From QYQD01 sp040755415 (GTDB lineage Bacteria; Desulfobacterota; QYQD01): a stretch of 57,462 nucleotides of DNA. The notes below the pieces were generated by a model that made no database searches, was not told the origin of the DNA, and saw only the letters and a list, made by a program, of their open reading frames with translations. The position numbers and the translations under genes are program-made. The DNA lies in NCBI GenBank assembly GCA_040755415.1, contig JBFMAZ010000061.1, positions 1 to 57,462 on the forward strand, written 5' to 3'. Below, one piece after another: positions 30,595-37,101 of the stretch (positions are counted from its first letter, which is position 1; the number at the start of each line of letters is the position of its first letter).

Positions 30595-31155
30595 ATGAAC
30601 AGAATACAGAATACAGAAGACAGAAGACAGAAGATAGAGGCGAGCGTAGAAGAACTACTAAAGGAGAAACAGGTTCTTTGCCTTGAGTTAAAGGAGAATA
30701 TGCAGGCCTTTAAAGAGGCCCTTCAGGCTGGAGACGCGGGACGCTTAGCAACTATTACCAGACAGAGAGACAAGTTTATGAAGGCCATAGATGCCCTTGA
30801 CCGCCAACTTTCCTTTGCCGGATTACGCCCGGCATCCAGTCAGTGTGAGACACCCATGTCTCAGAGAGGCCCAAACGACAAAGAAAATAATCCCCCCGCC
30901 CCCCCCTTTAGTAAAGGGGGGATGGGGGGATTTTCAGATGAAAAGAGGAACAACCTTGTCCAAGAGTGGATCGATAAATTGAAACTTACATTAAAAAAGA
31001 TATTCATCATCCATGAGGAATGCCTGGCCTATGCTGAGGCGCGTTCCCGGGAGCTTCAGCAGCAGATTTTGTGCCTTAAACGTGAGACACAAGCGGTTAG
31101 GGGTTATGCGCCTCGAAAAAAAATATCCCCCCGCTTTATAGATACGGCGGAGTAA
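30595..31155 (+). CDS. Coiled-coil protein, FlgN/FliT-like chaperone candidate
   Basis: A 186-aa mostly helical protein directly following fliS. Its helical part (EELLKEKQVLCLELKENMQA and the following 40 residues) resembles FlgN/FliT export chaperones in position and composition, but no diagnostic motif is present. The first codons are made of AGAATAC/AGAAGAC heptamer repeats, giving the N-terminus NRIQNTEDRRQKIEA. A palindromic repeat supplies NPPAPPFSKGGMGGF at about residues 98-117. The ATG lies 1 bp after the fliS stop; an in-frame codon earlier would overlap fliS. Assignment rests mainly on gene order. Confidence 0.55.
   Translation: MNRIQNTEDRRQKIEASVEELLKEKQVLCLELKENMQAFKEALQAGDAGRLATITRQRDKFMKAIDALDRQLSFAGLRPASSQCETPMSQRGPNDKENNPPAPPFSKGGMGGFSDEKRNNLVQEWIDKLKLTLKKIFIIHEECLAYAEARSRELQQQILCLKRETQAVRGYAPRKKISPRFIDTAE
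30886..30945 (+). repeat. Palindromic core read in frame after fliS
   Basis: CCCCCCCTTTAGTAAAGGGGGG is the family A core. It is open in the coding frame and gives NNPPAPPFSKGGMGGFSD. Its GGATGGGGGGATT part lacks the in-frame TAA present in intergenic copies. Confidence 0.75.
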
Positions 31156-31267
31156 TGTTCGTATCCGTTCACCGTTATCAGTTCACTGTCGTCCGTGAAA
31201 AGCAGGAAAACGTCTTTTTCGGTGAACGGTAAACTGGATTACCGATAAAACTCTCGATAATGACAAT

Positions 31268-31436
31268 ATTGGAAAGCCTGTTGCAAGATTCTTATGATCG
31301 GATTGTCGTCATTCCGACGAACCCCGGATCGGGGTCCGGGGCAGGTGCCGGAATCCAGCGACTCCGACCAGATTAAGACACTCCTGGACACCGGTTTTCA
31401 CCGGTGTGACGACTTTTGCAAGAGCCTCTGGAGTTT
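31268..31436. repeat. Palindromic repeat unit with TTGCAAGA-like ends
   Basis: Imperfect inverted ends (GCCTGTTGCAAGAT at 31275-31288 and CTTTTGCAAGAGCC at 31413-31426) surround palindromes CCCCGGATCGGGGTCCGGGG and ACACCGGTTTTCACCGGTGT. The GTCATTCCG...GGAATCC core resembles the element at 7175-7315. It appears non-coding. Confidence 0.5.
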
Positions 31437-31608
31437 TGCAAAAGTCTCCCCTGTTACCTAAATATTCCCTCAACATATTTAAGTTTCCTGTCTTTTTTGA
31501 CGATAAGCCAAAAAAAAATCTGTGTTTTTACCGGAGAGTTCCAATAGTTACAGAGTTGCAGATAACTACTCAGGTTCAAAGTTCCAAGGTTCACGGTTCG
31601 AGGTTGGC

Positions 31609-31735
31609 TATAGTGAACATCAAAAGAAAATAGTCATTGCGAGGAGCGAAGCGACGTGGCAATCTCCTGAGATTGCTTCGCTAACACTCGCAATGACGCC
31701 CGGCATATGACAGCTTACTAAAGACGTTCACTATA
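31609..31735. repeat. CATTGCGAGGAGCGAAGC-type palindrome with TATAGTGAAC ends
   Basis: TATAGTGAAC (31609-31618) and its exact inverse (31726-31735) bound 127 bp that contain GTCATTGCGAGGAGCGAAGC and, after a turn, the inverse GCTTCG...CTCGCAATGAC. This palindrome type is widespread in bacterial genomes. No gene is visible in it. Confidence 0.6.
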
Positions 31736-31748
31736 CTTTGAACTTTTT

Positions 31749-31910
31749 GTATCAATTTAGCTGTTTGAAAAAGCATTTTAAAATCCCTCCCAACCTCCCT
31801 TTTCCAAAGGGAGGAGAGACGTTTCCCCCTTTGAAAAAGGGGGATTAAGGGGGATTTTTGAGGCGCCGCTTTCTGGACGACCAGCTTTTTTCAAGCAGCT
31901 AAAGTGTTAC
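31749..31910. mobile_element. MITE-like element, family A, with flush 9-bp direct repeats
   Basis: The ends are 23-bp inverted repeats matching at 20 positions; the right end read inward begins GTAACACTTTAGCTGCTTGA. The edges are flanked exactly by GAACTTTTT at 31740-31748 and 31911-31919, as expected for a target-site duplication. The 162-bp interior holds CCCTCC/GGAGGG and CCCCCTTTG/AAAAAGGGGG palindromes and no gene, so it would need a transposase supplied in trans. Confidence 0.8.
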
Positions 31911-32066
31911 GAACTTTTTATATTTGCGTATCGCAAGAACCGGATAAACTCTGCATTCATCGCTCTCTAACCGTGAACCGTGAACCTGACAACCCGAGTA
32001 GTTACAGGTGCAGAAGTTAAAAGAGCTACAAATACCTCAGTTTTTCAATTTTGGAAGAACCTGGAC

Positions 32067-32759
32067 ATGAATGGAAATACTGACAGAACTATCCATATCC
32101 TAATTGTTGAGGACGAAAAGAACATCGGTGACCTGCTAAGGGAGAGCCTGGCGGCTGACGACCGTGGCATAAAGGTTTCATATAATGGGGCGGAGGCCAT
32201 TCGCGAGCTTAAACGGAAGAAGTATGACCTGGTGATAACGGATATTATGCTACCCGGCGCGAGCGGAATAGATGTTCTTCGCGAGGCCAAGACCCTTTAT
32301 CCTCACAGCATAGTCATTATCATTACCGGCTACGCCTCCCTGGAGACGGCCATAGAAGCGGTCAGGGAAGGGGCCTACGACTACCTGCGCAAGCCATTTC
32401 GTCTGGACGAAATAAAGATAGCGGTTAACAATGCCTGCGAAAAGATAAGCCTTATGAGGGAGAACAGTCTTTTAATGCATAACCTGAAACAGGCGTATGA
32501 CGAGTTAAAAAGATTTAACGAGGCCGAGGAGAGACAGACCAAGGCTGACGGGGCGAATATCGGAAGATCTGAGCTAAGATCAAATTCTTTGGACATATTC
32601 CCCCGGCATGTTATTCCGCCTTCATATTTTGAGGGGGAGGAGGGGATCAACAAGATTCTGACCGATCTGGAGAGGATTGTTCGCCTGAAGAATGCCGGCT
32701 TATTGGATGAAGACGAGTTTAGCCTTTGTAAGAAACTGCTGCTTGAGATGGTCAAGTAA
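32067..32759 (+). CDS. Response regulator with C-terminal SHOCT-like domain
   Basis: A 230-aa protein. Residues 1-130 are a REC domain (acidic pair E15, D16, phospho-acceptor D59 in VITDIMLPG, KPF lysine further on). There is no DNA-binding domain. Residues 196-230 form a short C-terminal motif ILTDLERIVRLKNAGLLDED and the following FSLCKKLL, resembling SHOCT oligomerisation modules (L..L...G.I.E.EF...K..LL). Output is therefore probably by protein-protein interaction. The start was chosen at the ATG after GGAAGA (32053-32058); a longer frame begins in repeat DNA. Partner kinases lie downstream. Confidence 0.8.
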   Translation: MNGNTDRTIHILIVEDEKNIGDLLRESLAADDRGIKVSYNGAEAIRELKRKKYDLVITDIMLPGASGIDVLREAKTLYPHSIVIIITGYASLETAIEAVREGAYDYLRKPFRLDEIKIAVNNACEKISLMRENSLLMHNLKQAYDELKRFNEAEERQTKADGANIGRSELRSNSLDIFPRHVIPPSYFEGEEGINKILTDLERIVRLKNAGLLDEDEFSLCKKLLLEMVK

Positions 32760-32818
32760 GTGATGAGTGATGAGTAAAGAAGAATTCAGGAGACAGAATA
32801 CAGGGGGATAGAAAACAT

Positions 32819-32866
32819 TCTGAATTCTGGCCAATGACTAATGACTATTGACCAGTGACCAATAAA
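32819..32866. repeat. Degenerate heptamer tract
   Basis: Units such as GACTAAT, GACTATT, GACCAGT and GACCAAT run through most of this interval between the REC-SHOCT gene and the HD-GYP gene. Confidence 0.7.
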
Positions 32867-32890
32867 TAGCTCTGATTAGAAAGGTACACT

Positions 32891-34462
32891 ATGGACAAAC
32901 CTTTAAATGTGATGGTAGTCGACGACGATGCAATCATCTGCGAGACGCTGCAAGAGTTTTTTCTTGCCCTGGGTGATTATGAGGTATTTACGGCTCACGA
33001 TGGTTATGCGGCATTTGATTTACTGAATAAAGTAGAGATAGACTGCATTTTTGTTGATTTCATGATGCCGGGCATGAGCGGGTTACAGTTCCTGGAGAAG
33101 GTGAAGACACATGACAAGTCCATTCTGGTCGTAATTATGACCGGCTATCCTTCCTATGACACCATCATTGAGGCTATGCGCAAAGGCGCCTCAGACTTTT
33201 TAACCAAGCCGTTTAAATTAGACGAGATAAGAATAGCCTTAGAGAGGCTGGCCCGAGAGCGGTCCATCCTAAGAGAAAATATATTCTTAAGCGAGGAACT
33301 CAAAGAGAAAAAGGCCCTGGAGGAGCTTAATAAACGATTAGAGAAGAAGATCAGAGAGCAGTCTATACTCTTTATGATCGGTGATACCCTGAGCAAGGTT
33401 CATCGCACCGAGGAGCTTTATCAAAAAATAGTTGAGATGGCCTGCCAACTGGTGGACGCCGAAAGATCATTTTTTATGTTGGCCGATATGGAGAAGGGAG
33501 ATATGGTGCTCATTGCTGCCCGGGATATTGATAAAGAGGAATATGTCGGTCGATGGGCGGCCCCATTAAAAGACAATATGATTGGGCAGGTTATCTTAGA
33601 CGGCGTGCCCTTGATTTTAAAGGACATCCAGAAACATAGCGTTCCGGGGCTGGATTTTTTGCCTCAGGACATGAAGGGGGCGCTTATTACTATTCCATTT
33701 AAAATCCGCAATGAAACCTTTGGTGCTTTAACCGTGCTCGGGAAGAAAAGGGGTGGCGTTTTTTCTGAGGAAGACCTTTTCATCCTCTTTTTGCTGGCAG
33801 AAAAGTCATCCTTGACCGTAGAAAATTTAATCCTGTATGAGAGTGTGATGTTGAACCTCCACGCCACATTAAGGGCGCTGGTCAGCACGCTGGAGGCAAA
33901 AGATCCCTATACCAGAAGTCATTCGGGACGGGTAACCGCTTATGCCATAAAAATAGCCAGGGCAATGGAACTTAAGCAGGAAGAGATCGATTCTATAGCC
34001 TTTGCCGGCTATCTGCACGATATAGGAAAAATAGGCATCCGGGATGATATCCTCTTAAAGCCGGGTAAGCTTTTGGCGCGGGAATATGATATTATAAAAA
34101 AGCACCCGGTTATCGGCGAGAATATAGTTAAACACCTCGGTCTCCTGCCTAAGGAGAAGGCCATCATCCGGCACCACCATGAGCGATGGGATGGCAAGGG
34201 ATATCCAGACGGGCTTAAGGGAGAAGATATACCGTTGCTTTCCCGGATACTGGCGGTGGCGGATGCTTATGACGCCTTGACTTCCAATCGTCCTTACCGT
34301 AAGGCCAAAAACCGGGGCGAGGCTATCAGGATATTGCAAGAAAACAGCTTTATCCAGTTTGATGGCCAGTGTGTGGATATCTTGGTTGGGATTTTGGAGG
34401 AGGAGGGCAGGACCAAAGAAATTAAAAAGGGATCTAAGCACCAGCACATGTCAATGGCTTGA
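32891..34462 (+). CDS. REC-GAF-HD-GYP protein (c-di-GMP phosphodiesterase)
   Basis: A 523-aa protein. REC domain at 1-125 (phospho-acceptor D56 in CIFVDFMMPG). A GAF domain spans about 160-310. HD-GYP covers 320-510 with the metal ligands in YLHDIGKIGIRDD, the RHHERWDGKGYPDGL motif and ILAVADAYDALTSNRPYR. HD-GYP domains hydrolyse c-di-GMP to pGpG or GMP. The enzyme would be controlled by phosphorylation and a GAF ligand. The second cluster gene with a PilZ domain downstream fits a c-di-GMP switch for motility. GAAAGGT precedes the ATG; a heptamer tract lies upstream. Confidence 0.92.
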   Translation: MDKPLNVMVVDDDAIICETLQEFFLALGDYEVFTAHDGYAAFDLLNKVEIDCIFVDFMMPGMSGLQFLEKVKTHDKSILVVIMTGYPSYDTIIEAMRKGASDFLTKPFKLDEIRIALERLARERSILRENIFLSEELKEKKALEELNKRLEKKIREQSILFMIGDTLSKVHRTEELYQKIVEMACQLVDAERSFFMLADMEKGDMVLIAARDIDKEEYVGRWAAPLKDNMIGQVILDGVPLILKDIQKHSVPGLDFLPQDMKGALITIPFKIRNETFGALTVLGKKRGGVFSEEDLFILFLLAEKSSLTVENLILYESVMLNLHATLRALVSTLEAKDPYTRSHSGRVTAYAIKIARAMELKQEEIDSIAFAGYLHDIGKIGIRDDILLKPGKLLAREYDIIKKHPVIGENIVKHLGLLPKEKAIIRHHHERWDGKGYPDGLKGEDIPLLSRILAVADAYDALTSNRPYRKAKNRGEAIRILQENSFIQFDGQCVDILVGILEEEGRTKEIKKGSKHQHMSMA

Positions 34463-34830
34463 CGGTATGTTGATTTTTACCACAGAGTTCATAGCGCGGC
34501 ATAGCCGTAACCAAAGAAGTTCACGGTTCCGAGTTCCACGTTCACGGTTTTTTAACCCTGAACTGTGAACTTTGAGTCCCGTAGGGTGGGCTTTGCCCAC
34601 CAAAGGAAATGCCAAATTATCGCTGTACTTAAGGCCTTAGCCTTTTATAAAACCCTGAAGGGTTAACTCCAGCGGTGGTTACGTATTAATTAGTGTCCAT
34701 CCGAAAACCTCGGTTTTCTGGACGGAGCGGTCAGCAGTCAGTTGTCAGCGTTCAGCTTAAGATGTTGTTTGTCTTGTTTTTTGCTGACGGCTGAAAGCTG
34801 ATCGCTGAGAGCTTTTATTCGAAACCAATT
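34463..34830. other. Repeat-filled intergenic region upstream of the PilZ gene
   Basis: No gene is visible. It has GTTCACG/GTTCCGA heptamers (about 34519-34552), a GGTGGGC-TTT-GCCCACC hairpin (34585-34601), a single family B end (TGTCCATCCGAAAAC, 34693-34707) with a short inverse CGGTTTTCTGGACGG next to it, and further heptamers AGCAGTC AGTTGTC AGCGTTC (34730-34757) with an inverse at 34782-34812. Confidence 0.6.
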
Positions 34831-34833
34831 ATT

Positions 34834-34849
34834 TGGCATAATAAGTGCA
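34834..34849 (+). promoter_or_regulatory. Sigma-54 (RpoN) promoter candidate
   Basis: TGGCATAATAAGTGCA matches the consensus TGGCAYRNNNNTTGCW at all positions but one (G for the first T of TTGC). The GG and GC dinucleotides are exactly spaced. Transcription would begin near 34860, about 23 bases before the PilZ gene ATG and just before its ribosome-binding site. Sigma-54 use in flagellar and signalling operons is common in Desulfobacterota. Confidence 0.6.
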
Positions 34850-34882
34850 ATAAAGGCCTCGTATGGGGAGGGTGAATCTCTG

Positions 34883-35473
34883 ATGGACGAAAGAGAGCAT
34901 ATAGAAAAGCGAGAATTCGCCCGCGCCAGGGTCAGTCTGCCTGTTCAATACAGTATTTTTGACCTAGAAGAATATAATAAGTTACAGGAAAAGAGAAAGG
35001 CTGAGCCCCGGGTCTGCCGGCACAATCTTTTGGCCGTTACATTCCCCCCTACGCCAATTTCCCGCCGCGAAGAGACCGATTATGATATAAGGGAGCGTTT
35101 GGAGATCATCAACAATAAATTGGATTACTTGATAGGTCTTATTATAGGTGGTGTGCCAAAGAAGGAATATAAATACAGGGATGTGGTGGTGGAGTTAAGC
35201 GGCGCAGGATTGAGGATTATGACCTGCCGGCTGATTTCCCCGGGAATGTATTTGGATGTCTGTCTTATAGTGCCCTTTTTTCCCTATTTTATCGATGACA
35301 TTTATGGACAGGTCAAACGGGTAATCTCCGTACAGGAGGGGAATTCCCCTGAAAAGGCCTATGAAGTGGCCGTAGAATTTATCGAGATAGAAGATAGCGT
35401 CAGAGAGAAATTGATTCAATTAACGTTTGAAAAACAAAGGGAGCTTTTACGGAGCAGGAGGGAAGGGAAATGA
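34883..35473 (+). CDS. PilZ-domain protein
   Basis: A 196-aa soluble protein. The N-terminus has the c-di-GMP-binding RXXXR motif as R10-E-F-A-R14 in KREFARARVSLPVQY, followed much later (about residue 108) by VELSGAGLRI, which matches the second PilZ motif [DN]-x-S-x-x-G with E for D/N. An insertion of about 70 residues separates the two, with a helical IRERLEIINNKLDYLIGLI part. PilZ proteins transmit c-di-GMP levels to motility or exopolysaccharide machinery. GGGGAGGG precedes the ATG. It heads the operon with a kinase and CheZ, behind a sigma-54 candidate promoter. Confidence 0.75.
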   Translation: MDEREHIEKREFARARVSLPVQYSIFDLEEYNKLQEKRKAEPRVCRHNLLAVTFPPTPISRREETDYDIRERLEIINNKLDYLIGLIIGGVPKKEYKYRDVVVELSGAGLRIMTCRLISPGMYLDVCLIVPFFPYFIDDIYGQVKRVISVQEGNSPEKAYEVAVEFIEIEDSVREKLIQLTFEKQRELLRSRREGK

Positions 35474-35534
35474 TTTTGTTTTTAACCTCTCAAGGTGATA
35501 AAATAGGGTAAAAGAACAGAGCAGGTATACGGCC

Positions 35535-36338
35535 TTGAAAGATAAATTGATACAGGAATTGATCCGCCAGCATTATATGTCCGGTATCGGTCGTTTAATG
35601 AAGGGTGTGGCCCACAACATGAATGGTCCCCTCCAGGTTCTATCCATTCAAGTTGAACTCTTGAAAAAACTAATGGCTGAAGAGGGGAAGATTTTAGCTG
35701 ACTTAGGCGCATTATCTTTCTTTCCCGGCGAGGGTGGAAAACTTCTGAAGGATCTTGAGAGTAAGCAGGGAATATGTGCCAGGAAGATCGGACAACTGGA
35801 AGGGGAGTTGGACCGGCTGCATAGCATGACGGACTTTATTGTTAGCCGGTGCAGCTCAGGTGAAGAGAACAATACCAGTATGGTGGACCTCAATGAGGTA
35901 ATAAAGGATGAGATCATTTTCCTGCATGCAGACCTTTTTTTTAAGCATAAGGTCGAGAAGACGCTGAAGTTAAAGGAATCCTTGCCGCTGATCTCCGCCC
36001 GGTATCCGGACCTGAGCCAGGCCTTGAATCATATTCTCCAAAACGCAATAGAAGCAGTTATTGACGCAGAGGAACGAGAAATCATCGTTGAAACCGGTCT
36101 GAATGGTAGCAGTGTCTTTGTTTCTGTACAGGATACAGGTTGCGGGATACCTCCTTCAGTAAAAGAGAAGCTTTTTACTCCGTTTTATACTACTAAACCC
36201 CATCCCCATCCCGGACTCGGTTTATTCCTGACCAAGAAGATATTGGAACCGTTGAGAGCAGAGTTTAAGGTCGAAAGTGAGCCGGGGATGACCCGTGTGG
36301 CGGTGTTTTTCCCTTACAAGAAGAAGGAGAAGCGGTAA
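35535..36338 (+). CDS. Soluble histidine kinase (HisKA/HATPase)
   Basis: A 267-aa cytoplasmic protein without membrane segments or sensor domain. H27 in GVAHNMNGPLQ is the phospho-acceptor in an atypical H box. The ATP-binding domain has the N box NAIEAV, DTGCGIPPSVKEKLFTPFYT and GLGLFLTKKI. It resembles NtrB-type kinases that act on a partner without direct ligand sensing. The start is a TTG in GCCTTGAAAGAT. It ends 1 bp before CheZ, so both are likely made together; the partner response regulator may be one of the REC proteins upstream, which is an inference. Confidence 0.85.
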   Translation: MKDKLIQELIRQHYMSGIGRLMKGVAHNMNGPLQVLSIQVELLKKLMAEEGKILADLGALSFFPGEGGKLLKDLESKQGICARKIGQLEGELDRLHSMTDFIVSRCSSGEENNTSMVDLNEVIKDEIIFLHADLFFKHKVEKTLKLKESLPLISARYPDLSQALNHILQNAIEAVIDAEEREIIVETGLNGSSVFVSVQDTGCGIPPSVKEKLFTPFYTTKPHPHPGLGLFLTKKILEPLRAEFKVESEPGMTRVAVFFPYKKKEKR

Positions 36339-37088
36339 ATGAAGTTTGCAAATGAGAAAACCATGGATGAGTTGGTACGGCAGATTGGTCAATACGTTGC
36401 CGAGACCCTGGAGCCTACCTTTCGCGCTACACTGGAGACAGAGATAGGTAAGGCGCTGGACCGGGCTATAAATGAAGGCCGGTTCTACAAATACATGAGT
36501 GAGGAATTTCAACAAGGGATAACCGGACTGTTCAAGGAAATATCCGACTTCAAGAAGGCAGCCGTTCAAACCGGAGTTTCCTGTCCCCCGGATACCCAGG
36601 AAAAGGCTGAGCAGATGCTGTCAGAGGCCTCCACCCAGTTGGCTTATATCTTTAAATCTACAGAGGAAGCGGCCACTAAGATTTTGGACATTATAGAGAA
36701 GAATATGGGGGTTCAGGAAAGGATGTCGGCTCTCCTGGAAAAAGAAGGGGCAAAGGGTTCCGACAATGGTTTTGTTGACGAGCTTAAGGCTATAACTAGA
36801 GGGATACAAAATGACTATGTAGAGATTATGACCACCTTAAGCTTCCAGGATCTTACCGGGCAACGCATCAAAAAGCTTGTAGGGTTTTTATCATTTATTG
36901 AAAACGAAGTGCTGCGCCTGTTGATCTCAACTGGGATGAAGATAAAGGAGAAAGAGGCCTATCCGGATAAGGATGCAGAGCAGATCATTTCTGAGGCCGA
37001 AGCCAGGACGGATATCACTTTAAAAGGACCGCAAGACGGGACAAGCCAGGCGGATATAGATAAGTTATTGGCTGACCTGGGTCTTTAG
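36339..37088 (+). CDS. cheZ: CheZ-type protein phosphatase
   Basis: A 249-aa helical protein. FQDLTGQRIKKL carries the CheZ signature, with catalytic residues D171 and Q175 (equivalent to D143 and Q147 of the E. coli enzyme), which orient a water to dephosphorylate a REC aspartate. The C-terminus, DIDKLLADLGL, matches the amphipathic CheY-binding tail of CheZ (known: DDLLDSLGF-like). It is 1 bp from the preceding kinase, whereas no cheA, cheW or cheY is present in the window. It may act on CheY or on the other REC proteins in this hub. Confidence 0.88.
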   Translation: MKFANEKTMDELVRQIGQYVAETLEPTFRATLETEIGKALDRAINEGRFYKYMSEEFQQGITGLFKEISDFKKAAVQTGVSCPPDTQEKAEQMLSEASTQLAYIFKSTEEAATKILDIIEKNMGVQERMSALLEKEGAKGSDNGFVDELKAITRGIQNDYVEIMTTLSFQDLTGQRIKKLVGFLSFIENEVLRLLISTGMKIKEKEAYPDKDAEQIISEAEARTDITLKGPQDGTSQADIDKLLADLGL

Positions 37089-37101
37089 GTGAATTTTAAT
37101 C

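Noticed and set aside
34585..34601. GGTGGGC-TTT-GCCCACC hairpin as a terminator
   Set aside because: No T-run follows, and GTAGGGTGGGCTTTGCCCACC is a common dispersed repeat. I give it only as part of the repeat region.
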